A DNA stretch of 64,000 nt from JACPLA01 sp964602055 (GTDB lineage Bacteria; Bacteroidota; Ignavibacteria; UBA10030), in contig CAZRPU010000002.1 in NCBI GenBank assembly GCA_964602055.1, positions 1 through 64,000 of the forward strand, given 5' to 3'. The translations under genes and the position numbers were made by a program. Under the pieces are notes generated by a model. It saw only the letters and a program-made list of their open reading frames with translations. It searched no databases and had not been told where the DNA came from. This document shows, piece by piece, positions 6,712-15,838 of the stretch (position 1 is its first letter; each line of letters starts with the position of its first letter).

Positions 6712-8989
6712 TCGGATTGCCTTTGTTCTCCTCGTTCCTTTTCTCCTTGCTGCGCAACCTCCATCCGAGAAGACCCCCTTTTCCCAGGACAGCGCCTGGG
6801 CTTATCTGAATGTTCTCGCAGGTGAGATCGGTCCGCGGCCAATGGGCTCTCCGGGCGAACGGGCGGCAATGGAATTTGCCGTTGGAAAATTCCGCTCCTT
6901 CGGGCTGCAGGAAGCCTTCATCCTTCCCATGAGGCAGACCGTATCGGAAGAATTGAAGGGAGGCGTGAATACGAACAGCGGGACGGCGGTGGGCGTCCTC
7001 AAGGGAAAGACGAACAGGATCATCCTCATCGGGGGACATATTGATTCTGCCGGGCCCGATATTCCCGGCGCGAATGACGACGGTTCCGGTTCCGCCACGG
7101 TTCTTGAGCTTGCCCGCGTCCTTGCGCTCAGGTCCAACGAATCAACCATCGTCTTTGCACTGTTCGGCGGCGAGGAGCAGGGGCTGCGGGGATCGCGCTA
7201 CTTCGTCAAGAACTTCGACCGGATGGAAGACATCGCACTGATGCTGCAAATCGACATGACGAACGGATCGGATTGGCTCCTTCCCCTGGTCGATACGCCC
7301 AAGCATTCTTCCCCCGAGTGGCTGGTCAAAGCCTCGTATGAGGAGTTTTCCTCCCTTGGCTACACGGGGCTCTCCTTTCCCACTCATTTTTATGCATTCC
7401 TCTCCAGCATGCCCGGGGGCGGGATCGGGTCAGACCATGAGCCGTTTCTCGAACGGGGAATTCCGGCGATCGATTTCACTTCCGACGTCAGCGACCCGAT
7501 TCATTCGCCACAGGATAATCTCGAGAACTTCATTCCCTCCGGCCTGAAACGGTCGGGCGATCTCGCGTACCGATTGGTTGAACGGTTCGACGGCGGAGTT
7601 CCTCCCGAAACGTCCGGATCGTATTATGTCTATCAGGTCGGCTCGATGCCGTTGTTCTTCCCCCTGTGGAGTCTGTATGCCTTCATCTTCACAGCCATCG
7701 GCCTGGGAGTCTTTGCCTCCGTCCGCATGCGCGGCGTCCGCGTCGCCGAAGAACCCAAAGCGAAAATACCGGCATTAAAGCTCTTCCTCATCATGATGGT
7801 TATTCAGACGTGTGTCTGGCTTTCGGAGAACATCGTCGGACTCATCAAAGGGAACCGATTTCCCTGGCTCAGCAATTTCGACGGCTATTTCGTCCTTGGA
7901 TTCCTCGCCGGCGTGTTGGGCATCTGGATAAGCCTTCATCTTGTGCCGCGCCTTGCTCTTTCCAGGGATCCGTACCGCTACGCTCTGAAGAGCCTCCTGT
8001 TCCTCGGGATCCTCACGGTGCTCATGATGCTCGCTTCACCCAAGCTCGCCCTCGCCTCTGCCATGGGCCTCTTCTTCCTCTCCATCGCGTTTCTCGTCGA
8101 TTCCTGGTACCTGAAGTTCATCTTTTGGCTCGTTTCACCGCACTTCATGTATAGGCTAATTTTTTCCGAGGGATTCGGGCTGATCGCCCGGTCGACCGCC
8201 ATGATCCCCGGAGACGGGATTCTTGCGAGCATCCTTATCCATGCGTTTTACATCCTCTTCTTTTCCTTCTGGGCGTTTCCTTTTCTTCTGGGGTTTGCAG
8301 CAATCCGGCTTCAAAAGCCCGAGTCGTTCATGGTGCTTGCATGGTTGAAAAAGCGCAACGGTGGGGTTCTCGCGCTGCTCCTGTTTGCTTCCTGTGTTGT
8401 CTACCTCGCGTTGCAGCCGACCTATACCTCCAAATGGCGACAGCACATTACCGTGCAGCAGACCGTCGACCACGACCGCGGAAGGGCTTTCGTTGACGTG
8501 GCAAGCCCCGATTACCTTGGCGGCGCAACTCTGCACTTCTCGGGAAAGGACTCTGCTGTCACTGGCTTTGCGCGCAAGATACGCGTGATGGAAACAATTC
8601 CCACAGAGCAATGGATTCGTGTGGAGCGAACCGTGGAAACAATCAAGGGAACCAATACGACGTTTACGATGCTCCTGCAATTTCACTTCAAGTACCGTCC
8701 CTATACCTTTGAAGTAGCGTACCGCGGCGGAACGTCCCCTCTCGAGTCTGTCGATTCCCCGTTTGCGTGGTCCCCCGAGGGGAAAAGCATAAGGCTGCGA
8801 TGGTATTCATTTCCCGACACGCTGCTGGTTGTTCCATTGAAATTGACGGTGGTCGGGGCCGACACGCTCTCCGAGACCGTCAGTGCAACGTTTGTGGAAC
8901 AGCCTGTGCCCGTGGAAGTCAGAAAGGAAGACGCAAAAGTCGTCTACCGGACGAGCGTTTCCGGTTCGGCTCTCATCAGAACCCGATGA
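6668..8989 (+). CDS. M28 peptidase fused to a multi-helix membrane domain
   Basis: Zinc aminopeptidase-type enzyme. After a signal/anchor segment (RIAFVLLVPFLLAAQ), the M28 domain shows metal and catalytic residues His124, Asp137 (GANDDGSG), Glu169-Glu170 (GGEEQG), an Asp in LQIDMTN, and a late His after GSDHEPFLERGIP. From about residue 325 to 600 there are roughly eight membrane helices, then an extracytoplasmic beta-rich C-terminus. This layout resembles the ERMP1/Fxna M28 proteins. The ATG at 6668 is chosen because an earlier in-frame ATG (6563) lies deep in the hydrolase gene and would put 35 residues before the signal sequence. Confidence 0.85.
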   Translation: MRKKSLRSSAAGLISRIAFVLLVPFLLAAQPPSEKTPFSQDSAWAYLNVLAGEIGPRPMGSPGERAAMEFAVGKFRSFGLQEAFILPMRQTVSEELKGGVNTNSGTAVGVLKGKTNRIILIGGHIDSAGPDIPGANDDGSGSATVLELARVLALRSNESTIVFALFGGEEQGLRGSRYFVKNFDRMEDIALMLQIDMTNGSDWLLPLVDTPKHSSPEWLVKASYEEFSSLGYTGLSFPTHFYAFLSSMPGGGIGSDHEPFLERGIPAIDFTSDVSDPIHSPQDNLENFIPSGLKRSGDLAYRLVERFDGGVPPETSGSYYVYQVGSMPLFFPLWSLYAFIFTAIGLGVFASVRMRGVRVAEEPKAKIPALKLFLIMMVIQTCVWLSENIVGLIKGNRFPWLSNFDGYFVLGFLAGVLGIWISLHLVPRLALSRDPYRYALKSLLFLGILTVLMMLASPKLALASAMGLFFLSIAFLVDSWYLKFIFWLVSPHFMYRLIFSEGFGLIARSTAMIPGDGILASILIHAFYILFFSFWAFPFLLGFAAIRLQKPESFMVLAWLKKRNGGVLALLLFASCVVYLALQPTYTSKWRQHITVQQTVDHDRGRAFVDVASPDYLGGATLHFSGKDSAVTGFARKIRVMETIPTEQWIRVERTVETIKGTNTTFTMLLQFHFKYRPYTFEVAYRGGTSPLESVDSPFAWSPEGKSIRLRWYSFPDTLLVVPLKLTVVGADTLSETVSATFVEQPVPVEVRKEDAKVVYRTSVSGSALIRTR

Positions 8990-9016
8990 ACCTGCGGGAT
9001 CGGAAAGGGGGGAACT

Positions 9017-10441
9017 TCAGCTCAATTCGAAAAGAGCGACGTTTTCGATGTGGAATGTATGCGGGAACATGTCGACAGGCTGGAGCTTCCTGAGGGCATA
9101 GCGTGATTCGCAGAGCATTTTTGCGTCCCTTGCCTGGGTCGACGGATTACAACTGACGTAGACAATCCGGGGAACTTCGAGTTTCAGGATTTCCTCCACA
9201 ACGTCGGGATGCATGCCGCTGCGGGGGGGATCGATGATGAGGACGTCCGCCTTTGGGAGTGATTTCATCCATTCGGCCTGGTTCAAGAGCTTTTCCCTCA
9301 AATCTCCGAGGACAAAAACGCAGTTCTGCACGCCGTTGAGGTTCGCATTTCTCTCGGCATCACGAAGGGCGCTTTCGACCGATTCGATTCCCACCACGCG
9401 CGCAACGTCATCAGCAATGAACAGGGCGATGCTTCCGGTCCCGCAATACAGATCGTAGACCGTATCGCTCTTGCGGAGCCCGGCAAAATCGCGTGCGACG
9501 CCATACAGCTGCTCGGCCTGGACGGTGTTTGTCTGGAAGAAGGAACCGGCTGAGATGGTAAAGGTTCTCCCGCCCAGCCGCTCGTGAATCACTCCCTCCC
9601 CTGCCGCAAGAATTTCCTTCTCGCCCGCGGCGATCTGTGCTTTTCGGCTGTTGATGGTATTGACCACCGTTGTGACTTCGGGAATGGCCGACTGCAGCGA
9701 GGCTGCATACTCCCGGAGCACATCTGTGCGCTCTTCAAATGTGACAAGATTCACCAGTACTTCGTTGGTTCTCGTACTTTGGCGGATGACAAGAAACCGG
9801 AGGTACCCCGAATCGTCCTTGCTCGAAAAGACGGGCAGATTCTTTCTTCTCGCAAAATCACGCGTGAAATGAAGGATTTTTGTGGAGAGTTCGGATTGGA
9901 GGAAACACTCTTCCAGATCGAGGACTTTATCGTAGCGTTGAGGAACATGGAGCCCGAGAAAAATTCCTCGCTCAGTGCCTTCATGTCCGGGGAGGAGGGG
10001 TTCCGTCAACCACTGACGGTCGGAGAACGAAAACTCCATCTTGTTGCGGTAGAAGAAGGTGTCCTTCGCTCCGATGATGGGAAGGACCACGGGATCGGTG
10101 AACCCGCCGATATGCCGAAAGGCATCGAGAACCTGCTGTTGTTTCGCCTGAAGCTGCGCAGGGTAATCAACGTGCTGCCATTTGCAGCCTCCGCATGTCC
10201 CGAAGTGTTTGCAGCGCGGCGCTCTGCGCTGAGGGGAGGGCTTCAGTACTTCCACCACACGCGCCTCGGCGAATTGCTTTTTCCTGCGGATAATTCTCGC
10301 GTTGACGGTGTCGCCGGGAACGCCTCCCTCCACAAAAACAACAAAGCCGCTGACGCGTGCAACGGCTTTCCCTTCGAAGGCTGATCCGGTGATTTCCAGC
10401 TGAACGGTTTCTCCCCGTTCGAGGCGTGGTTCGTCTGTCAA
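9017..10441 (-). CDS. rlmD: 23S rRNA (uracil-5)-methyltransferase, RlmD/RumA type
   Basis: SAM-dependent rRNA methyltransferase. An N-terminal TRAM domain (EGKAVARVSGFVVFVEGG) precedes the iron-sulfur motif CKHFGTCGGCKWQH, with a further Cys (EECFLQ) downstream. The Rossmann motif is VYDLYCGTGSIALFI and the catalytic Cys is in YVSCNPSTQARD. The frame is open for 118 codons upstream, but that stretch overlaps the DUF5916 gene. The likely start is TTG at 10441-10439, which overlaps the DUF5916 stop as TTGA and gives 474 residues, close to family length. RlmC/RlmCD specificity cannot be excluded. Confidence 0.88.
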   Translation of the reverse strand: MTDEPRLERGETVQLEITGSAFEGKAVARVSGFVVFVEGGVPGDTVNARIIRRKKQFAEARVVEVLKPSPQRRAPRCKHFGTCGGCKWQHVDYPAQLQAKQQQVLDAFRHIGGFTDPVVLPIIGAKDTFFYRNKMEFSFSDRQWLTEPLLPGHEGTERGIFLGLHVPQRYDKVLDLEECFLQSELSTKILHFTRDFARRKNLPVFSSKDDSGYLRFLVIRQSTRTNEVLVNLVTFEERTDVLREYAASLQSAIPEVTTVVNTINSRKAQIAAGEKEILAAGEGVIHERLGGRTFTISAGSFFQTNTVQAEQLYGVARDFAGLRKSDTVYDLYCGTGSIALFIADDVARVVGIESVESALRDAERNANLNGVQNCVFVLGDLREKLLNQAEWMKSLPKADVLIIDPPRSGMHPDVVEEILKLEVPRIVYVSCNPSTQARDAKMLCESRYALRKLQPVDMFPHTFHIENVALFELS

Positions 10442-12852
10442 TAGGTTAGCCAGTAACTGATCTTGAGGAGGAACGCGTTCGTCATCGGCAGAGAGAGCAG
10501 ATTGTTCAGTTCGTCGCCCAAAGGCGTTTTGTAGAGTCCGCCGTTTCCCGAACGCGATTGCGACCAAACGAGATAGAGAGTGCTCCCCGGGAGGTATTCC
10601 CAGCGAAGGACAAGATTGGAATTGAGCGATAGATCGCTGAAATCGGGGGCAGGATGCGCATACGGCACAAACTGGTCGGAAGAAGCCATTCGCACGGTAT
10701 TCTCGAACCTTCCCCTTGCAACGAACAGTTGCAAGTACAGTTGTATGGTAAGGTCGCGGGTAAAAACAAATGACCCTCGCGTCGTGAAGTCCCACGCGCT
10801 CGTCGTCCGGTCCGCCAGAATGGTAATCCGATTCGGTGAAATCATCAGGTCGGTGATATTCTCGACGAACGACAGTCGGTTATTGATTCTGCTGTGGCCG
10901 ATATTGAAGTCCAGCGAAATGTTCGACGCAGCTTTGACCTCGACCTCGGCTTCAACCTCGAACGATCGCATTTTCCTGCTGTCTGCTCCAAGAGAAACTC
11001 CCAAATCGGCAACAACAATCCGGCGGGGGTCGGATTCAACGGACAAACGGAGGTTTTGCGACTTTGCCTTCCGGAGGAGCCCGTTCCTCCTGGTCTCGAA
11101 GGGATCGAATCGTCCGTCATCAAATCCAAGGCCCAGGTCTATTTCCCAATAGCCCGGAAGCATGATGTATCCGGCTACTTCATAGGAATTGAAAATCTCG
11201 ATGCCGTCGAAATTGCGTCTGAGATGATATTGCGCGCGGAGATTGTAGATACGCTTCCAGTCAGTGACTTCATCATCCCGATAAAGGACTCCCACGACAT
11301 AGCCATAATCATTGGGACTCCGGAAGAACCCGATATCGTTGATGTTGTATTGTTTCGACGTATAGTCGAAGGAAAGGAACCCGCGCCAATGCGTTCCACC
11401 GTCTTTGTTCAACGAGATCTTCCCTGCGGATCCGTCAAACTCCCTCCCTTGCTGGTGTGTATGTGATCCCGCCAGGAACCCCTCGATGCGGTATTCACTG
11501 TCGGACGTCAGCAGTCTCCAATCGAGACCCGCGGTAAATGCAGGAAGGCCCTGTTTTCGATTGACGGATGTGAGAATCAGGCCGGCGTTCGAATTTCCGA
11601 AGAGGTCTTTTCGCAGGCGAATAAGACTATAGTTCGTCAGCGGATCAACGATCGGGTTCGATTTGTTTCCTGCCGAATCCACGAGGGTCGCACGTTCTTC
11701 AGCGGTGACCGCTTCGAGCACCCCGATGGAAAATCCGTCGGCCGTTTTTCCGGAGATTTTTGCGGCGCCAAGAATCGTGGCAAACCGGGGACGTTGTTCG
11801 ATGTAGCCTCCGGCGGGCGGTTCAATGTTAATAGCGTGTCCGATTCGCCGCGAATAGAACAAGCCGGGACCGAATTCGCCTCCAAACGTGGTGAATCGGA
11901 TAATCTGCGATCCCTCGACAAAGAAGGGCCTCTTCTCGGGATAGAATGTCTCGAAGGTCGTGAGATTGAGGACTGCCGGATCGGCTTCCACCTGTCCGAA
12001 ATCGGGATTAAGCGTCGCGTCAATAGTCAGACCCGACGAGGGCTTGATTTTTGCGTCGAGGCCCAGATTGGCGGACAGGTCCATGCCGTCGGGGAATTCG
12101 CGGGATTTCGGAAGGAACCGGTTGCCTCCGGCGACATAGGGGAGAAGCTCGATGTGACCCGGCCGTGAGAGGTTTTCAAGTCCTTCCAGGTGACCGAACT
12201 TGGAGACCCAACCGCTTTCACTTTTTCCCACAAGGACCCATTGGTCCACTTCCCTGTTCCTCGAGATGTACCGTATCAGCTGCACACCCCAATCCTGTTT
12301 TTCTGCATCTGAAAAACGGAGAACTTTGAACGGAATCTTCATTTCGGCGCTCCAGCCGTCGCCGATCATCTCCGTTTCGGCGTCCCAGACAACATCCCAC
12401 GAGGCATCCTCTGCCTGGCCGTCGTTATACTGCAGAATGTCCGTTTTGGCCCCTGCGGCATTCAGCGTAAATTCAAATGCTGTTTGATGGTCGTGGTAGC
12501 TGTCCAGACGAATCGATATCCAGTCTGATTCGACTTCATCGTCTCTTCGGGCAAGCCGCGCGACAATCTTCGTTGGTTCCGTGTCGTACATTCTCCATCC
12601 GACGTACAGGGCTTCGTCGTCGTAGAGAATCCGAACCTCTGTTTTTTGCGTCGCCGGTTCCCCTTCGAGGGGGTCCTTCTGGGTGAAGCTCGTAATCACC
12701 GAAGCCAGCTGCCACTCGGCTTCGTTGAGCACACCGTCGATGCGGGGCGGCTGCTGCACACGCACAGCGGTCGCCTTTTTCGGATTGTTGCCCCCCCACA
12801 CCAGTGATGGGAGAAGAAAAAAAGGAAGCAGATAAATGTTTTTCAGGGCCAT
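10438..12852 (-). CDS. DUF5916 outer-membrane protein with CBM9-like domain
   Basis: An 804-residue exported protein. A signal peptide (MALKNIYLLPFFLLPSLVWG) is followed by a carbohydrate-binding family 9-like domain (about 30-220; PRIDGVLNEAEWQ, later DEALYVGWRMYD), then the DUF5916 region. The C-terminal half is rich in alternating polar/hydrophobic strands ending in an aromatic residue (ISYWLTY), as in outer-membrane barrels. No catalytic residues are recognised. Such proteins often sit near secreted hydrolases; here the next gene is an rRNA methyltransferase, with which it overlaps by four bases. Confidence 0.85.
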   Translation of the reverse strand: MALKNIYLLPFFLLPSLVWGGNNPKKATAVRVQQPPRIDGVLNEAEWQLASVITSFTQKDPLEGEPATQKTEVRILYDDEALYVGWRMYDTEPTKIVARLARRDDEVESDWISIRLDSYHDHQTAFEFTLNAAGAKTDILQYNDGQAEDASWDVVWDAETEMIGDGWSAEMKIPFKVLRFSDAEKQDWGVQLIRYISRNREVDQWVLVGKSESGWVSKFGHLEGLENLSRPGHIELLPYVAGGNRFLPKSREFPDGMDLSANLGLDAKIKPSSGLTIDATLNPDFGQVEADPAVLNLTTFETFYPEKRPFFVEGSQIIRFTTFGGEFGPGLFYSRRIGHAINIEPPAGGYIEQRPRFATILGAAKISGKTADGFSIGVLEAVTAEERATLVDSAGNKSNPIVDPLTNYSLIRLRKDLFGNSNAGLILTSVNRKQGLPAFTAGLDWRLLTSDSEYRIEGFLAGSHTHQQGREFDGSAGKISLNKDGGTHWRGFLSFDYTSKQYNINDIGFFRSPNDYGYVVGVLYRDDEVTDWKRIYNLRAQYHLRRNFDGIEIFNSYEVAGYIMLPGYWEIDLGLGFDDGRFDPFETRRNGLLRKAKSQNLRLSVESDPRRIVVADLGVSLGADSRKMRSFEVEAEVEVKAASNISLDFNIGHSRINNRLSFVENITDLMISPNRITILADRTTSAWDFTTRGSFVFTRDLTIQLYLQLFVARGRFENTVRMASSDQFVPYAHPAPDFSDLSLNSNLVLRWEYLPGSTLYLVWSQSRSGNGGLYKTPLGDELNNLLSLPMTNAFLLKISYWLTY

Positions 12853-12860
12853 GATTCCTG

Positions 12861-12889
12861 AAAATAGCGGAACGTCTTGGCAGAAACAA
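12861..12889 (-). promoter_or_regulatory. promoter for the DUF5916 gene
   Basis: On the minus strand TTGTTT (12889-12884), a 17-base spacer and TATTTT (12866-12861). The ATG is at 12852, so transcription from here would give a nearly leaderless message. Confidence 0.45.
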
Positions 12890-12910
12890 CACTTTTTCCG
12901 GCACGGCGGG

Positions 12911-12951
12911 CAAAAAACAAAACCTCCGGCCTGAACGACGACCGGAGGTTT
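12911..12951 (-). terminator. intrinsic terminator after the DUF4097 gene
   Basis: Inverted repeat AACCTCCGG / CCGGAGGTT (12921-12929 with 12942-12950). On the minus strand it is followed by a T-rich tract that appears as A-rich on the plus strand (12911-12920). It lies 24 bases after the stop of the sigma operon's last gene. Confidence 0.8.
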
Positions 12952-12974
12952 GAAGAGCGTCTCTTGCCGGATGC

Positions 12975-14126
12975 TTATCGGCGAAGTTTTCTGATTTCGA
13001 TATTCGAATTCACCGTGGAGAGATAGATCTTCTCCCCGCCGCCGTTCAGGTTATAGATGGCACGGATTTCCTCCATGTCGTTATCCTGCTCGTACGTGTC
13101 GGCCTTGAAATCGGAGCGTACTTCATACTTCGTTCTCCGCGAACCCCAGCGACCTTCGATGCGAATGAGGGCTTCGATCGTCACTTTCGCATTTTCCGGC
13201 ACGGAGAGCTTGATGTCCCCGCCTGCCGTTTTCAGCTCGCTTCCCCCCTTGCCGCTCGGTATGAGTTCCGCTTTGATGTCGCCTCCTGCCGTTTTGGCTT
13301 CGATGGAGCCCGTAATATTCTCCAGCTCGATGTCTCCGCCCGACGTGGATGCTTCGACGGTACCGCTTGCACCAAAGAGGTTGATATCGCCGCCGGACGA
13401 GCGAAGCTTTGCATCGCCCGAGACTTTCCGGACCTTCACATTGCCTCCGGACGTGGAAACATTAGCCGCGCCCCCAACGTCGCCGATTTCGATATCGCCG
13501 CCCGAGGTGCGGGCTTCAAGCCGCTTGCCGACGCTCTCCACGCGGATGTTGCCGCCGGAGGTTTTTACCTCGGCTTCACCATCCACTTTCTTCAGTTCGA
13601 TGTCTCCGCCGGAGGTATGCAGCTTCACATTCCCCTTGATATCCCCCACTTTGATATCGCCCCCCGATGTCGACATATCGACCGCACCAACGGCGTCGCT
13701 GAGGCGGATATTGCCTCCGGATGTCGATCCATCAATGCGACCGTTCAGGACTCCCCTGATTTCGAGATCGCCGCCGGAGGTTTTCATATCAACGCTGAAA
13801 TCCGCGGGAACGCTGATGTCAAAGCGGATGCTGTATCCGTTCCATCCACCCCAGCCTCCTTTCGGCCGGAAGTCCACGCGAACGGTATTTCCCGATTGAG
13901 TCATTTTGAGGCGGTCAAGATCCTCGTCGTCGATCCCTTCCGCGGTGATGGATACTTCGCTCTTGCTCCAGGGCGTGATGTGTATGTCGCCTGATCGAAC
14001 CGAAACCTCGAGCTTTCCGCCCTTGCTGACTGTGAAGGATCTCGACCGGACTCCGGTTTCCTGAGCGGAAACCGAGAGAATGGCGAGCATCGTGAAAGCG
14101 AGGAGTACTGCGATATGCCGTTTCAT
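12975..14126 (-). CDS. DUF4097 repeat protein, exported
   Basis: A 383-residue protein with a signal peptide (MKRHIAVLLAFTMLAILSVSAQ) and a DUF4097/adhesin-like beta-solenoid. From about residue 115 it consists of eleven S/T-S/A-G-G-D/N-I repeats. Eight consecutive ones are exactly 18 residues, the first has 19 and a late one 21. Each would form one coil of a beta helix with a Gly-Gly turn. ATG 14126 is chosen over an in-frame ATG at 14276, which lies inside the anti-sigma gene; GGAGG precedes it at good spacing. It follows the anti-sigma gene by one base, so it is probably part of the sigma regulon and acts in the envelope. Confidence 0.85.
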   Translation of the reverse strand: MKRHIAVLLAFTMLAILSVSAQETGVRSRSFTVSKGGKLEVSVRSGDIHITPWSKSEVSITAEGIDDEDLDRLKMTQSGNTVRVDFRPKGGWGGWNGYSIRFDISVPADFSVDMKTSGGDLEIRGVLNGRIDGSTSGGNIRLSDAVGAVDMSTSGGDIKVGDIKGNVKLHTSGGDIELKKVDGEAEVKTSGGNIRVESVGKRLEARTSGGDIEIGDVGGAANVSTSGGNVKVRKVSGDAKLRSSGGDINLFGASGTVEASTSGGDIELENITGSIEAKTAGGDIKAELIPSGKGGSELKTAGGDIKLSVPENAKVTIEALIRIEGRWGSRRTKYEVRSDFKADTYEQDNDMEEIRAIYNLNGGGEKIYLSTVNSNIEIRKLRR

Positions 14127-14127
14127 G

Positions 14128-15105
14128 TTATTGAACCTCCTGTAAGACCGCCCGCGCTTTTTGCCGGACGTATCGGTTGTTATCGGATTCAACTCTCTTG
14201 CGCAAAATTTCCTGCAAATACTGGTCCGAAGCATAAGTCCCATCCTTGGCATTCGCAAGGCTGTTGATCGCCTCAACGCGCATGCCGTCGTTCTGATCTT
14301 TGTTCAAGACATACAATAATCCCTTTCTGATTTCATCATCGGTCCAGAATTTTCTGAGCGCCAGAAGAGCTTCCCTGCGGACTCCGGGATTGGGATCGTA
14401 TTTCATCGCTTCGACCAGTGCGTGTTTCACTTCGTTATCGGACTCCGGCGGCGGCGCCGAGGTTTGGATCTGAATCTGCGATGTGATGGCACTGACGGCT
14501 CTCAGACGGACGCCCGGATTTTCTTCAGACATGATGGCTTTTGTCAGCACGCTTTGGATGCCGGGGTCGTTCGGACTTCCCTTGACCTTCATGGGAGAGA
14601 CTGCATCGAACGCAAAGCTGATTTCATCGTCGCTCGGATCGGCATCTTCGAACTTCACATTCGCAATTTGAGGCTGGCCCCGGAGAATTTCCGTATTGTC
14701 GGAAATCTGCTGGATCATCAGGCCATCCGCCGTGACCGGCGTTTGAAACACCAGATATCCTCCTACGAAGCCCACAGCCAACAAAGCGGCTGCCGCGAGG
14801 CTTGCTTTCGCCCACGGAGCGAGAAGTTCATCGATCCATTCCATTGCCGAATCCCAGAACGAAACGCGGGATTGTGCAACCCGAAGGGCTGCCCGCAATT
14901 CCTGACGCGCTTCCAAGAGCATGGCGTCGGTCACCTCAAGGCGCTTTGCCTCGCCGATCTTCGCCTGCAGGAGCTTCAAATCTTCGAGATCTGCCCGGCA
15001 TTCCGCACACGAGACGAGATGATCCTCGAGCGCCTTCCGCTCGCGCGGTGCAATGTCTCCGTGAAGGGAACGTTCGAGCCATTCTTTCCATTGACGGTGT
15101 TCCAT
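14128..15105 (-). CDS. anti-sigma factor with zinc-finger and HEAT repeats
   Basis: Membrane anti-sigma factor of 325 residues. The N-terminal zf-HC2/ZAS domain has the Hx3Cx2C motif (His29, Cys33, Cys36) that binds the cognate ECF sigma factor. One transmembrane helix (about 105-125, AAALLAVGFVGGYLVF) leads to an outside part with HEAT-like helical repeats (for example DPNPGVRREALLALRKF and DQNDGMRVEAINSL), which could sense protein or envelope state. The start overlaps the sigma stop as TAATG. The pairing with an adjacent DUF4097 protein suggests an envelope-stress circuit, by inference. Confidence 0.85.
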   Translation of the reverse strand: MEHRQWKEWLERSLHGDIAPRERKALEDHLVSCAECRADLEDLKLLQAKIGEAKRLEVTDAMLLEARQELRAALRVAQSRVSFWDSAMEWIDELLAPWAKASLAAAALLAVGFVGGYLVFQTPVTADGLMIQQISDNTEILRGQPQIANVKFEDADPSDDEISFAFDAVSPMKVKGSPNDPGIQSVLTKAIMSEENPGVRLRAVSAITSQIQIQTSAPPPESDNEVKHALVEAMKYDPNPGVRREALLALRKFWTDDEIRKGLLYVLNKDQNDGMRVEAINSLANAKDGTYASDQYLQEILRKRVESDNNRYVRQKARAVLQEVQ

Positions 15106-15701
15106 TATTCCTCTCCTTGCCGATAAAAACTCTTCAACTGGTCCCTCATTCTCTGCGTTGCCGTGAACAGGTACTTCTTCACCGTACCCTCCGCACAGTG
15201 CATCATCCCGGCGATTTCCTTCAGTTTGTATCCCTGATAGTGCCGCAGGGTGAAGACCATGCGCTGTTTCGGAGAGAGGGCCTCCAAAGCCCGCTCAACG
15301 TGTTCCGAAATCTCAGACCCGACCGCGCGATGGTCCGACTCCCCGGGGTCCGCAACCCCGTGCGCCTCCTCTTCACCCTCCCCTGCGCTTAGGGAAGTAT
15401 GAAGATGACGCTTTCGCCGCGAACGATGGGTGAGACACACATTCGTCGTGATTCTGTAGAGCCATGTCGAAAATTCACTCCTCAACTGAAATTTCTTGAT
15501 CCCGCGAAAGACCCTGAGGAAGACTTCCTGGTAGATGTCTTTTGCATCCTCAGAGCTGTTCACATAGGAGGCTGCAATCGAAAGAACCTGCTTGTCGTAC
15601 CGATAGACCAGCTGTTCAAACGCCGTCATGTCTCCCTGCTGGGATTTCAGAATGAGGTCGAGATCGTTCGGCATGGAATTTTGTGATTTCGCTTCGGACA
15701 T
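15105..15701 (-). CDS. ECF RNA polymerase sigma factor
   Basis: Alternative sigma factor of 198 residues. Region 2 contains SSEDAKDIYQEVFLRVFRG and FSTWLYRITTNVCL. Region 4 contains LSPKQRMVFTLRHYQGYKLK with the helix-turn-helix EIAGMMHCAEGTVKKYLF. The linker has a short acidic Gly/Glu-rich stretch. The gene is directly coupled to its anti-sigma factor. A candidate housekeeping-type promoter stands 40-68 bases upstream; an ECF-type autoregulated promoter was not recognised. Confidence 0.93.
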   Translation of the reverse strand: MSEAKSQNSMPNDLDLILKSQQGDMTAFEQLVYRYDKQVLSIAASYVNSSEDAKDIYQEVFLRVFRGIKKFQLRSEFSTWLYRITTNVCLTHRSRRKRHLHTSLSAGEGEEEAHGVADPGESDHRAVGSEISEHVERALEALSPKQRMVFTLRHYQGYKLKEIAGMMHCAEGTVKKYLFTATQRMRDQLKSFYRQGEE

Positions 15702-15740
15702 AGGATTAGACCTCGCGACCCCCGAAAGGTTGGTGGGTGA

Positions 15741-15769
15741 ATTATCGGAAAATGACCGAATTTTGGCAA
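15741..15769 (-). promoter_or_regulatory. promoter for the ECF sigma operon
   Basis: On the minus strand TTGCCA (15769-15764), a 17-base spacer and GATAAT (15746-15741). This would leave a leader of about 32 bases before the ATG at 15701. Confidence 0.45.
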
Positions 15770-15838
15770 GGATTCGGCTGAAATCTTAGAAAAGGAAATG
15801 CCTCAGCGGAATTAGTCGGAAAGGAACCGCGGACCAGT

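Noticed and set aside
9584..10384. 266-codon plus-strand frame
   Set aside because: Antisense to the RlmD-type gene.
9017..10795. Full 592-codon frame as the rRNA methyltransferase
   Set aside because: The first 118 codons lie inside the DUF5916 gene and do not match the family; the TTG overlap start fits better.
13057..13899. 280-codon plus-strand frame full of SPPDV/SPPEV repeats
   Set aside because: It is the antisense of the TSGGD repeat gene; the repeats arise from the opposite strand, and it has no start signals or family match.
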